A stretch of 64,000 nucleotides of DNA from JACVRW01 sp963765135 (GTDB taxonomy: Bacteria > Actinomycetota > Thermoleophilia > Solirubrobacterales > Thermoleophilaceae): positions 434,001 to 498,000 of the forward strand of contig CAVXUX010000002.1 of the NCBI GenBank assembly GCA_963765135.1, given 5' to 3'. The number at the start of each line of letters is the position of its first letter. The first letter of the stretch is position 1. Shown here piece after piece: positions 26,519 through 34,669 of the stretch. The notes below the pieces were generated by a model. The model ran no database searches, was not told the origin of the DNA, and saw nothing but the letters and a program-made list of their open reading frames with translations. The position numbers and the translations under genes are program-made.

Positions 26519-27580
26519 TCAGGCTACTTCCGAAAGCGCCGCGACCTCGCGGAACTCCGCGAGCCGCTCGAGTGCCTTGTGCTCGATGCGGCGCACGCGC
26601 TCCGGCGAGAGGCCGAGGCGCCGCCCGGCCTCGCGCAGCGGGGTTGGATCGGTGCCGCCCAACCCGAAGCGCAGGCCGATCACCTCGCGCTCCTGGTCCG
26701 GCAGCTGGTCGAGCGCGGCGCGCACGGTCTGGTCGCGCAATCCGATCTCGACCTCGTCGTGCGGCTCGATCTCGTCGCTGGCGAGCAGGTCGCCCAGCTC
26801 GGTGTCTCCCTCCGCGCCGATCGGCCGTTCGAGGCTCGTGATCGTGCGCATCACCTCGCGCGTCTCGAGCAGCTCGTCGAGCGTGATCTCGGCGGCGGCG
26901 GCAACCTCCGCGTCGGTGGGCGGGCGACCATGGTTGGCGGCCAGCTCGCGCTCCGCGCGCACGATCTTGCGCTCGCGCTGCCCGATGTGGACCGGGATGC
27001 GGATGGTGCGGCCCTGGTTGGCTAGGCCGCGCTGGATCGCCTGGCGGATCCAGAAGGTCGCGTAGGTGGAGAACTTGTAGCCCTTGCGCCAGTCGAACTT
27101 CTCGGCGGCGCGGATCAGTCCGAGGATGCCCTCCTGGATCAGGTCGAGCAGCGCCAGCTCGTGGCCCTGGTACTTCTTGGCGAGCGAGACGACGAGGCGC
27201 AGGTTCGAGTTGACCATCCGCTCCTTCGCCTCGAGGTCGCCGCGCTCGATGCGCCTGGCCAGCTCGACCTCCTCAGCCGCGGAGAGCAGCGGATGGCGGC
27301 GCACGTCGCGCAGGAACAGCTGCAGCGTGTCGCTGGTCATCACGACCAGCTCCTCGTTGTTGTAGTGGGCGCCCGGCGGCGCGCCGTTCGCGCAGTCGTC
27401 GCTCACCTCGATGCCGCGCGCCTCCAGGCGCTCGTGCAGCGCCTGCAGCTCGTCGTCGGGCATGTCCAGCTCCTGGGCGAGCTCGGCGAGCTCGGAGAGA
27501 TCCAGGCAGCCGCGCTCCTCGCCGCGCTCGAACAGCGCTTCGATTCGGCGCTCGGGAGACGCCTCGGGCATCGTGGCCAT
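26519..27580 (-). CDS. RpoD/SigA-like primary sigma factor
   Basis: 353 residues. Unlike the other RpoD-like gene here it has an N-terminal region 1.1-like acidic helix bundle (LSELAELAQELDMPDDELQA, residues 28-47). Region 1.2 is LQLFLRDVRRHPLLSAAEEV, region 2.3-2.4 FDWRKGYKFSTYATFWIRQA, region 3 PVHIGQRERKIVRAERELAA, and region 4.2 LGLSPERVRRIEHKALERL. The region 1.1 remnant makes it the better housekeeping candidate of the two, though it is shorter than typical RpoD. ATG at 27580, 43 bases after the end of the polymerase gene of the NHEJ operon in the same direction. Confidence 0.93.
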   Translation of the reverse strand: MATMPEASPERRIEALFERGEERGCLDLSELAELAQELDMPDDELQALHERLEARGIEVSDDCANGAPPGAHYNNEELVVMTSDTLQLFLRDVRRHPLLSAAEEVELARRIERGDLEAKERMVNSNLRLVVSLAKKYQGHELALLDLIQEGILGLIRAAEKFDWRKGYKFSTYATFWIRQAIQRGLANQGRTIRIPVHIGQRERKIVRAERELAANHGRPPTDAEVAAAAEITLDELLETREVMRTITSLERPIGAEGDTELGDLLASDEIEPHDEVEIGLRDQTVRAALDQLPDQEREVIGLRFGLGGTDPTPLREAGRRLGLSPERVRRIEHKALERLAEFREVAALSEVA

Positions 27581-27623
27581 GGGAAAGGTCTACCCCATGC
27601 CGTGTGCCTGAAACGGGTGCGCT

Positions 27624-28512
27624 CTATTCGCGGATCAGCTGTTCGAGGCGCTTACGCGAGCGCGACAGCCCGCGCGCGAACGAGGCGATGTCGGCCCACG
27701 GGTCGCCCTTGGCGTTGAGCCGCCTCAGGACGTTCGAGACGTTCCAGCGGTCGGAGCGCAGCCTCGAATCGGACAGCTCGTCCCAGGCGATGGGGGTCGC
27801 CACAGGGCGCCCCGGGCCGCGGCCGCACCGCGTACGGCGGCACGGCGGTCTGCGCGTAGGCGTTGCGCATCACGTCGACGAGGATGCGGCCACCGCGCTC
27901 GGCCTTGCGGAACTCGGTCGTGAGCTCCTCCGGGTAGCGGTTGGCGAGCAGCTCCGCGGCGGCGCGGGCGAACGGCTTGACCTCCTCGAAGGTGGCCCGC
28001 CGGCGCAGTGGGGACCACACGTGGATGCCCTTCGAGCCGGTCACCTGCGCGAACGGCTCGAGGCCGATCTCCCGCAGCAGCTCGCCGGTCCGCCGCGCCG
28101 CCCGGCGAACGGCGGCGAAGTCGGCCCCGGGCGCGGGGTCGAGGTCGAAGACGACCCGATCCGGCTGGCGCAGCCGGTCGGCGCGCGACAGCCAGACGTG
28201 CGGCGTGATCGTGTTCTGGCCGACCAGGTAGACGAGCGTCTCGGTGTTGCAGATCACCGCCTGGGTCAGCGTGCCGCCGCGCTTGTCGACCTCGATCCGC
28301 TTCACGTAGCCGGGGAAGTGGTCCGGCACGTTCTTGTGGAAGAAGCCGCCGCCGTCGATCCCGTCGGGGAAGCGCTGCATGCTGATCGGCCGGTTCTTGA
28401 CGTGGTGGAGCATCCACTCCGATACCGCCTCGTAGTACTCGGCGATGTCGGCCTTGGTCAGCCCGTCGGCGGGGAACAGCACCTTGTCGGGGTGGCTGAT
28501 CTCGACGCTCAC
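27624..28512 (-). CDS. ligD: LigD polymerase-domain protein (NHEJ primase-polymerase), frameshift near 27804
   Basis: About 295 residues when repaired, the archaeo-eukaryotic primase-type polymerase domain of bacterial NHEJ LigD as a stand-alone protein. ISHPDKVLFPADGLTKADI is at residues 5-23, FHKNVPDHFPGYVKR near 58, the metal ligands FDLDPAP near 123, and GSKGIHVWSPLRR near 160. An extra base at 27804 breaks the frame after RPRPGAP; the repaired tail reads VATPIAWDELSDSRLRSDRW and ends at 27624. GTG start overlaps the ligase stop (GTGA). It fills gaps and adds nucleotides at double-strand breaks with Mn2+. Confidence 0.9.
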
Positions 28513-29408
28513 GCGGGGCGCTCCCTGACCACGTCGGCGGCTCGCTTGTCGTTGCGCAGGCCGAGGAAGCGCGGGTGGCGCAGCCGGCCGTCGCGCGTCC
28601 ACTCCGTGAACGCGATCTGCCCGACCAGCTCGGGCCCGACCCAGTGCGTGCCGCGCGGGATCGGGTGCACGTCGACGAACGGCGAATCCGCGCGCTCCAG
28701 CTTGCGCAGGCGCGCGCCGAGCTCGCGCAGCGTGGCCTGGTCGAAGCCGGTCCCGACCTTGCCGGCGTACCTCAGCCCACCGTCCTCGAAGTAGCCGACC
28801 AGCAGCGCCCCGAAGTCCGTGCGCGAACCCTGAGGGGCGGTGTAGCCGCCGATCACGAGCTCCTGCTCGGCGTGGCACTTGAGCTTGCGCCAGTCGCTCG
28901 AGCGGGTGGCGCGGTAGGGGCTGTCCGCCCGCTTGGCCATGAGCCCCTCGAGCCCCTTGCGGCAGGCGTCGCGGAAGAGCTCCTCGCCGCGCTCGTTGCG
29001 GTGCGGCGAGAACCGCACGTGGCCCTTGAAGCGCAGCGTCCGCCGCAGCTTCGCCTTGCGCTCGCGCAGGGGCAGCTCGCGCACGTCCTCGCCTCCCACC
29101 CGCAGCACATCGAAGACGTAGTAGAAGATCGCCACCCGCTCGCGGTGGCGGCGCTGGAGGCGAGAGAAGCTCGTGATCCCGCGGCTGTCGAACGCCACGA
29201 CCTCGCCATCGATGACGAAGTCCTCACACGGCTCGGCGTGGAGCGCCTCCACGAGCTCAGGGTAGTCGGCGTTCATGCTGCGGTCCGTCCGGGAGACGAG
29301 CCGCACGCCGTCGCCGTCGCGGTGGGCCAGGCAGCGGACGCCGTCGAGCTTGCGCTCGAAGATCCAGTCCGGATCGGAGAACGGCTCGTCCCAGAGGACC
29401 GCCTTCAT
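28509..29408 (-). CDS. ligD: ATP-dependent DNA ligase (LigD ligase domain)
   Basis: 299 residues. The nucleotidyl-lysine motif I is FERKLDGVRCLA (Lys near residue 18), motif III is IFYYVFDVLRVGG, motif IV LEGLMAKRADSPYRATRSS and motif V WRKLKCHAEQELVIGGYTAP. The C-terminal OB-fold runs from about 200 with HPRFLGLRNDKRAADVVRE. As a separate ligase-only gene it matches the LIG part of LigD, which seals nicks during NHEJ. ATG at 29408, 14 bases after the phosphoesterase gene stop. Confidence 0.92.
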   Translation of the reverse strand: MKAVLWDEPFSDPDWIFERKLDGVRCLAHRDGDGVRLVSRTDRSMNADYPELVEALHAEPCEDFVIDGEVVAFDSRGITSFSRLQRRHRERVAIFYYVFDVLRVGGEDVRELPLRERKAKLRRTLRFKGHVRFSPHRNERGEELFRDACRKGLEGLMAKRADSPYRATRSSDWRKLKCHAEQELVIGGYTAPQGSRTDFGALLVGYFEDGGLRYAGKVGTGFDQATLRELGARLRKLERADSPFVDVHPIPRGTHWVGPELVGQIAFTEWTRDGRLRHPRFLGLRNDKRAADVVRERPA

Positions 29409-29422
29409 CGGCTCGTAGCCGT

Positions 29423-29884
29423 TCAGCGCAAGCCCTCGATCGTTCGCCCGGAGACCACGGACTCGGGCCGCTCGGAGACGGGGTCGCCGCTGTCCGCGTG
29501 CTCGTCGCGGCGCTTGACGAGCAGCCAGCGGCGCCCGTCGGTGTGGCGCAGGCTCCAGCCGCCGTGCAGCTTCTCTCCCTCCAGCCAGAACGAGGCGTGA
29601 CCGGCCGCGAGCGCGTCCTCCATCGATTCCTCGCGCAGGTTCTCGTACGTGCCGCGGTCCCAGACGATCACCGGGCCGGAGCCGTACTGGCCCTCGCCGA
29701 TCACGCCCTCGAAGTCGCCCCAGGCGATGCTGTGGTCGTCCACCTCCATCGCCAGGCGCTTGTCGCGCGGGTGCGTCGAAGGCCCCTTGGGCACCGCCCA
29801 CGACTTGAACGTGCCGGCCACCTCCAGGCGGAAGTCCCAGTGCATGCTGGTCGCCTGGTGCTGCTGGATCACGAAGCGCGGCAC
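29423..29884 (-). CDS. ligD: LigD 3'-phosphoesterase domain protein
   Basis: A 153-residue stand-alone PE domain. FVIQQHQATSMHWDFRLEVA (residues 4-23) carries the metal-binding His and Asp, then FKSWAVPKGPSTHPRDKRLA and HSIAWGDFEGVIGEGQYGSG near 52, all strongly conserved. The domain trims 3'-phosphates or ribonucleotides at breaks before ligation. GTG start, immediately following the TAG of the cation transporter gene. In many bacteria PE is fused to LIG and POL; here all three are separate genes in one operon. Confidence 0.9.
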   Translation of the reverse strand: MPRFVIQQHQATSMHWDFRLEVAGTFKSWAVPKGPSTHPRDKRLAMEVDDHSIAWGDFEGVIGEGQYGSGPVIVWDRGTYENLREESMEDALAAGHASFWLEGEKLHGGWSLRHTDGRRWLLVKRRDEHADSGDPVSERPESVVSGRTIEGLR

Positions 29885-30799
29885 CTAGGGGACCCGGCTC
29901 TCCGGATGCAGCGGGGCGATCTCCAGCGGACCCTCGTGGCGCTCCTCGACCTGGAGCGTGGTGTGCTCGATGCCGAAGCGCTCGCGCAGCAGCTCGGCGA
30001 GCTGGCGCCGGTGCGACTGGGTGTCGCAGCCGGCACGCACGGTCACGTGGGCCGACAGCGACGGCATGCCCGACGTGACCTCCCAGACGTGCAGGTCGTG
30101 CACCTCCACCACGTGGTGCTCGGCGGCGAGCGCGCGGCCGATCTCATCGGGGTCGAGCCCGCGCGGCGCGGCCTCGAGCAGCACCCGGCCGGAGTCGCGC
30201 AGCAGCGCCCAGCCCGAGCGCAGCATCAAGGCAGCCACGAGCAGCGCGGCGATGCCGTCGGCACGCTCGAAGTCCGTGGTGAGGATGAGGACGCCGGCGA
30301 TCGCCGTCGCGATGAACGCGAACAGGTCGGTCAGCACGTGCTGGAAAGCGCCCTCGACGTTGAGGCTGCGGCGCTCGGCCCCGGCGAGCACCCAGGTTGC
30401 GAGCAGGTTCACGGCGATGCCGGCGACGGCCACCACCAGCACCGGCGCGCCGTCCACCGAGGGCGGGTCGACCAGCCGGCGTACGCCCTCGGCGAGGATC
30501 ACCACCGCCAGCGCCACCAGCGTGGCTCCGTTGACCTGGGCCGACAGGATCTCGGCACGCTTGAGCCCGAACGTGAAGCCGCCGCTGGCGGGCCGGGCCG
30601 CCAACCGCGCCGCGACCAGCGCCAAGGCGATCGCGCCGGCGTCGGTGAGCATGTGAGCCGCGTCCGATAGGAGCGCCAGCGAGTCGGCCAGGATGCCCGC
30701 CACCACCTCCACGGCCATGAAGCCGAGGATCAGGCCGAGCGCCACGCCCAGGCGCTTGGTGTCGCCGGCCGGGGCGTGGTGGTGATGGTGGTGAGACAC
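29885..30799 (-). CDS. Cation diffusion facilitator (CzcD/ZitB-like) metal transporter
   Basis: 304 residues with six membrane spans. The first two spans carry DSLALLSDAAHMLTDAGAIA (metal-binding Asp and His near residue 46), matched by HVLTDLFAFIATAIAGVLIL in span five. The soluble C-terminal domain contains VVEVHDLHVWEVTSGMPSLS. A His-rich N-terminus (seven His in the first ten codons or so, after the GTG start) is likely a metal-sensing segment. It exports Zn2+ or similar divalent metals. It is the first gene of the operon leading into the three LigD genes, with no gap to the phosphoesterase. Confidence 0.92.
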   Translation of the reverse strand: MSHHHHHHAPAGDTKRLGVALGLILGFMAVEVVAGILADSLALLSDAAHMLTDAGAIALALVAARLAARPASGGFTFGLKRAEILSAQVNGATLVALAVVILAEGVRRLVDPPSVDGAPVLVVAVAGIAVNLLATWVLAGAERRSLNVEGAFQHVLTDLFAFIATAIAGVLILTTDFERADGIAALLVAALMLRSGWALLRDSGRVLLEAAPRGLDPDEIGRALAAEHHVVEVHDLHVWEVTSGMPSLSAHVTVRAGCDTQSHRRQLAELLRERFGIEHTTLQVEERHEGPLEIAPLHPESRVP

Positions 30800-30864
30800 C
30801 GGGCCCAGATGGTGACATCTGGGGTTGAGGCGACCCTGGTCGGGTAGCCAGTCGCCATGCTCGA

Positions 30865-31929
30865 GTGGCAGGAGCGATGCGAGTCGTCGTAACCGGCGCG
30901 AGCGGCAACGTCGGCACCAGCCTGCTGCGCTCGCTGTCCCAGGAACCCGCCGTGGAATCCGTGCTCGGACTCTGTCGGCGGGTGCCGAAGGCGAGCTTTC
31001 CGAAGACGGAGTGGCGGGCGATCGACGTGGCCAACTCGCCGCTGCGACCGCACTTCCAGGACGCCGACGCCGTGGTCCACCTCGCCTGGCTGATCCAGCC
31101 CGCCCGCGACCAGGCGCTGGTGCGCTCGGTGAACGTCGACGGCAGCGCCCGCGTGTTTGCGGCGGCGGCTGCCGCGGGGGTCGGCACGCTCGTATACGCG
31201 TCGTCGGTGGGGGCGTACTCGCCCGGCCCCAAGGACCGCCGCGTGGACGAGAGCTGGCCGACGACCGGGATCTCGACATCCTTCTACTCGCGTCACAAGG
31301 CAGAGGTCGAGCGACTGCTCGATCGCTTCGAGGACGAGCACGAGCGCACGCGGGTGGTGCGGCTGCGACCCGCCCTGATCTTCAAGCGGGAGGCGGCCTC
31401 CGGCATCCGGCGGCTGTTCGCCGGGCCGCTGCTGCCGGGGTCGCTGCTGCGGCCGGCGCTGATCCCGGTTGTCCCGGACGTGAACCGCCTGGTGTTCCAG
31501 GCAGTGCACTCACACGACGTCGGCGAGGCCTACCGGCTCGCGTTGGTGGGCGATGCCGCCGGTGCCTTCAACATCGCGGCCGACCCCATCCTCGACCCGC
31601 CCGAGCTGGCTCGAATCTTCGACGCGCGCAGGGTGCCGGTTCCGGCGGGGGCGCTGCGGGCGGCCGCGGCGATCACCTACAAGCTGCGCCTCCAGCCGTC
31701 GGAGCCGGGCTGGCTCGACATGGGCCTGGACGGCCCCCTGATGGACGTCACGCGGGCGCGCGAGCAGCTCGGCTGGCAGCCGCGCCAGTCCGCGAGCGAC
31801 GCGCTGCGCGACCTGCTCGTCGGGATGCGCGAGGGCGCCGGTCTCGAAACGCCGCCGCTCGAGCCGGGCGACGCCGGGCCGCTCCGAGCGCGCGAGCTGC
31901 TCAGCGGCCTGGGCAGCCGGACCGGCTAG
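30865..31929 (+). CDS. NAD-dependent epimerase/dehydratase (extended SDR)
   Basis: About 354 residues. The Rossmann motif VVVTGASGNVGTSLLRSL lies at residues 7-24, SSVGAYSPGP near 113 carries the catalytic Ser, and YSRHKAEVERLL near 136 is the YxxxK pair. Substrate-domain segments include RVVRLRPALIFKREAAS. A second start, ATG at 30877, gives 350 residues; both are in frame. Family members act on nucleotide sugars, but no specific substrate can be named. Tail overlaps the next gene by 4 bases. Confidence 0.88.
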   Translation: MAGAMRVVVTGASGNVGTSLLRSLSQEPAVESVLGLCRRVPKASFPKTEWRAIDVANSPLRPHFQDADAVVHLAWLIQPARDQALVRSVNVDGSARVFAAAAAAGVGTLVYASSVGAYSPGPKDRRVDESWPTTGISTSFYSRHKAEVERLLDRFEDEHERTRVVRLRPALIFKREAASGIRRLFAGPLLPGSLLRPALIPVVPDVNRLVFQAVHSHDVGEAYRLALVGDAAGAFNIAADPILDPPELARIFDARRVPVPAGALRAAAAITYKLRLQPSEPGWLDMGLDGPLMDVTRAREQLGWQPRQSASDALRDLLVGMREGAGLETPPLEPGDAGPLRARELLSGLGSRTG

Positions 31930-32165
31930 GCCTCGAGCCGGTCGCGCGCTCCCTCGACGCCGGAGGCTTCGGCGCAGTGGGCGCAGCAGAACATCGACGC
32001 GCCGGCCTCGATGCCGTGGCCGATGATCTTGCAGCCGCAGTGATCGCAGCTCGGCGCGATCGCGTGGATCGCGCACTCGAAGCTGTCGAACACATGGGTC
32101 TCGCCGCCGCGCGTGATCTCCATCGTCTTGTCGTATTCGTTGCCGCAGACCTCGCAGGTAGCCAT
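31926..32165 (-). CDS. Cysteine-rich metallothionein-like zinc protein
   Basis: A 79-residue protein with Cys in CEVCGNEYD, the SFECAIHAIAPSC block, CDHCGCKIIGHG and FCCAHCAEA; ten Cys and four His in all. Such short proteins occur in actinobacteria and resemble prokaryotic metallothioneins or rubrerythrin-like knuckles. Metal storage or transfer is plausible. Convergent with the epimerase gene, overlapping 4 bases. Confidence 0.75.
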   Translation of the reverse strand: MATCEVCGNEYDKTMEITRGGETHVFDSFECAIHAIAPSCDHCGCKIIGHGIEAGASMFCCAHCAEASGVEGARDRLEA

Positions 32166-32174
32166 GCCTCGCGG

Positions 32175-33083
32175 TTACCCGTTCCGGGAGGCGGCTACCG
32201 CCCGGCGCACGCCCACCGCCGCGACCAGACCGCTCAGCACGAGCGCCGCCACCGCCCAGGGCGGGCCGCCGCCGGTGGAGGCCTCCTGGGGGCGCCGTGA
32301 GGCGGACGCGATCACGCGGTTGCGGTAGAGCACCTGGATCCTGGCGCCGCGGATCGCCAGCCGGCTGCTCCAGGCGTGCCGGGCAGCCCGCTGGGGGAGA
32401 TCGAGGCAGAGCGACGTGCGGCTCACGGTGTCGAGCGCGTGGACGAACGGGTGGTCGCCGCCGACGTAGAGCGTGTAGACCCAGCGCCCGCCGCGTGAGC
32501 TGGTGCGCGTCATCGGCGCGCCGCGCATCGGCTCGTCCGGCTCGGCGGGATCGACGATCGGGTCGGGCAGCAGCCGGCCCGCGCGCAGGTCGTAGGCGCG
32601 CACGGCGTAGCGCAGGTGCCGGGCGTCCGTGGTCTGGATCAGGTAGACCGTGGAGGCGTCGGGCGAGAGCGCGTCGAAGCTCCACTTGCCCTTCAGGTCG
32701 ATCGTCCGCCGGATGGCGAGGCGCCCCGTGCCGAGCGCCGCGAAGGTCGTGCGCCGGACCGGATAGGTGCTGGCCGCGCGCGTGAGGACGAGCGTGGACC
32801 CGTCGGCCGAGACGCCGCCCGTGGTGAAGTCGTTGGCGACGACCGGCACCGTCCATCGCCCTTGGAGCACGGTTGCCCTCATCACGCGTCCATCGCGGAC
32901 GACCGTCTTGGTGACGGCCGTGCCGTCGCCGGTCGCAAGCGCGCCGAAGCGAAATGCGCCCCCGGGGCCGACCACGCCTTCGGGCCCCGCCCCTTGTTCG
33001 GTGGGCGGCACGCCGCCGGCGGACGCGCTCGAGGCCGGCAGCAGGAGGAGCAGGGCGAGTGGGAGCAGGCACCGGAGTCTCAT
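32175..33083 (-). CDS. Membrane-anchored beta-propeller-like protein
   Basis: 302 residues. An N-terminal signal (CLLPLALLLLLPASSASAGG) and a C-terminal membrane span (WAVAALVLSGLVAAVGVRRA) flank a region of regularly repeated short blocks such as FDALSPDASTVYLIQTTDAR, like a TolB or YncE propeller. Most of the protein would lie outside the cell. Function unknown. Separated by 9 bases from the metallothionein-like gene in the same direction. Confidence 0.65.
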   Translation of the reverse strand: MRLRCLLPLALLLLLPASSASAGGVPPTEQGAGPEGVVGPGGAFRFGALATGDGTAVTKTVVRDGRVMRATVLQGRWTVPVVANDFTTGGVSADGSTLVLTRAASTYPVRRTTFAALGTGRLAIRRTIDLKGKWSFDALSPDASTVYLIQTTDARHLRYAVRAYDLRAGRLLPDPIVDPAEPDEPMRGAPMTRTSSRGGRWVYTLYVGGDHPFVHALDTVSRTSLCLDLPQRAARHAWSSRLAIRGARIQVLYRNRVIASASRRPQEASTGGGPPWAVAALVLSGLVAAVGVRRAVAASRNG

Positions 33084-33117
33084 GCCCCCGATACGTGCGC
33101 CGGGCGCGCGCGGGTCC

Positions 33118-33876
33118 CTACGGCTGCGCCGGCGTGGTGGTCGTGCTCTCGCCGGGCAGCGGCGCCGCGGGCGGCTGCTCGGGTGTGGTGGGGGTCGTGG
33201 TGGTCTGGGTCTCGGGCGTAGTGGGCTCTTCCTCGGTGGTGGTCGGCTGCTGCTCGGTGTCGGTCTGCTCCGGGGTTGTCTGCGCGGGGGCTTGCTTCTC
33301 GTCGGTGGACTTCTTCTTGCCCGAGCCGCCGATCAGCGTCGTGCGCCGGTCGTTGTTGCCGACCGAGCCGCCCCCGACCAGCTCGCCTAGTGTGAACGTG
33401 AACGCGCCGATCACGAACGCGAGGCCCGCCGTGGCGAGCACGACGCGGTAGGCGATCTTGCGCCGCCGCGGCGTCCCGCGGGCCGATTCGCTGCGGTAGA
33501 CGCGCGTGGGGGCGGGGGGCGCGCCGGCGCGGGCGGGCGGTGCCTCCGGATCCGGCAGCAGCTCTTCGACTTCTCGCAGTCGCTCCGCGACGCGCTGGGC
33601 CGCGGCGGCTTCCGGGCGCGGCGCGGGCGCCTCCGGGTCCGGCAGCGCGGCCCGGTCGACGGTGATCCCGCGAGCGATCCGCTCGGTCGGCCGGCGCAGC
33701 ATCTCGCTGATCAGCGTGACCATCACAGGGGTCAGCGCCGCGGCAATCCAGGTGCCGGCGATCCACAGCCGCGAGGTCACGAGCGCCGCAGTCGCGGACG
33801 CGGCACTCGCGATCACGAGCGTCCGCATGTTGAGGCGCTGCTCCTCCTCGCGCGGTGTGCGCGGGGGTGAGCCCAT
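33118..33876 (-). CDS. Three-span membrane protein with Thr/Pro/Glu-rich tail
   Basis: 252 residues from ATG 33876. Two adjacent spans near the N-terminus (VIASAASATAALVTSRLWIA onward), a charged cytoplasmic middle part rich in Arg and Glu, and a third span VVLATAGLAFVIGAFTFTLG. After residue 200 the chain is a low-complexity extracellular tail of Thr, Pro, Glu and Gln, suggestive of glycosylation. Common in Solirubrobacterales. Function unknown. Confidence 0.65.
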   Translation of the reverse strand: MGSPPRTPREEEQRLNMRTLVIASAASATAALVTSRLWIAGTWIAAALTPVMVTLISEMLRRPTERIARGITVDRAALPDPEAPAPRPEAAAAQRVAERLREVEELLPDPEAPPARAGAPPAPTRVYRSESARGTPRRRKIAYRVVLATAGLAFVIGAFTFTLGELVGGGSVGNNDRRTTLIGGSGKKKSTDEKQAPAQTTPEQTDTEQQPTTTEEEPTTPETQTTTTPTTPEQPPAAPLPGESTTTTPAQP

Positions 33877-34000
33877 CGCCAAGCACCATAACGAGGGCGC
33901 GGTTGCTACGGCTGCCACATGCCGACCGGGGCCTGGACTGCGTCCTCGAGCGTCTCTGAGCGAGTCGTTTACGCCGCCGGGCTCTCGGTACCCCGAAGGT

Positions 34001-34579
34001 ATGCGACTGAAAGACAAGAGAGTGGCCTTCCTGGCCACGGATGGGGTCGAGCAGATCGAGCTCACCGAACCCTGGAAGGCGGTCGAGAGCGAGGGTGGGA
34101 CGCCCGAGCTGATCTCGCTCGAGAGCGGCGAGATCCAGGGCTTCGACCATCTCGACAAGGACCAGACGTTCGCGGTCGACCGCGCGGTCGCGGACGCCAG
34201 TCCCGAGGACTACGACGGGCTGGTGCTGCCCGGCGGCGTCGCCAACCCGGACTTCCTCCGCACCGACGAGGACGCCGTGCGCTTCGTGCGCTCGTTCTTC
34301 GAGGCGGGCAAGCCGGTGGCCGCGATCTGCCACGCCCCGTGGACGCTGGTCGAGGCCGACGTCGTGCGCGGCCGGACGCTCACCTCCTGGCCGAGCCTGC
34401 GCACGGACATCCGCAACGCCGGCGGCGAGTGGGTCGACGAGGAGGTCCACGTGGACCAGGGACTCGTCACGAGCCGCAAGCCCGACGACCTGCCGGCCTT
34501 CTGCGACAAGCTCGTCGAAGAGATCTGCGAGGGCAGGCACGAGCAGCAGGCCCTCCAGACAGCGGGCGCCGCTGACTGA
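34001..34579 (+). CDS. PfpI/DJ-1-family glutamine amidotransferase-like protein
   Basis: 192 residues with the DJ-1/PfpI fold. VAFLATDGVEQIELTEPWKA is at residues 8-27 and the nucleophile elbow is AICHAPWTLVEA (Cys near 107, His next). A Glu near the start is available to support the Cys, as in the protease/deglycase group. The family includes stress-induced deglycases and chaperones. The ATG at 34001 is preferred; the N-terminal continuation in this frame lies in the promoter region. Followed by a strong hairpin. Confidence 0.9.
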   Translation: MRLKDKRVAFLATDGVEQIELTEPWKAVESEGGTPELISLESGEIQGFDHLDKDQTFAVDRAVADASPEDYDGLVLPGGVANPDFLRTDEDAVRFVRSFFEAGKPVAAICHAPWTLVEADVVRGRTLTSWPSLRTDIRNAGGEWVDEEVHVDQGLVTSRKPDDLPAFCDKLVEEICEGRHEQQALQTAGAAD

Positions 34580-34605
34580 TCCCCGGCGTCCGCACCCCCG
34601 ACCCG

Positions 34606-34632
34606 CGACGAGGCGCCTCCGGCGCCTCGTCG
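34606..34632 (+). terminator. 12-bp perfect hairpin after PfpI gene
   Basis: CGACGAGGCGCC (34606-34617) and GGCGCCTCGTCG (34621-34632) pair perfectly around a 3-base loop. No run of T follows. It stands between the PfpI gene and the PadR operator. Confidence 0.7.
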
Positions 34633-34637
34633 TCGTT

Positions 34638-34669
34638 ATGTATCGGGATGATATATTGCCGTGATACAT
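34638..34669 (+). promoter_or_regulatory. ATGTATC/GATACAT inverted repeat overlapping the PadR start
   Basis: ATGTATC (34638-34644) and GATACAT (34663-34669) are perfect inverted arms 18 bases apart. The right arm covers the PadR ATG at 34668. Between them is TATATT (34652-34657), a good -10 whose transcription start would fall at about the ATG, implying a leaderless mRNA. The pattern fits autorepression by PadR. Confidence 0.55.

Noticed and set aside
30776..30799. His-tag-like run of His codons at the transporter N-terminus, possible vector contamination
   Set aside because: His-rich ends are normal in cation diffusion facilitators and the flanking sequence is ordinary genomic DNA.
33118..33330. 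Repeated Thr/Pro/Glu codons looked like a tandem repeat array
   Set aside because: It is the low-complexity tail of a membrane protein; the DNA units are not regular.
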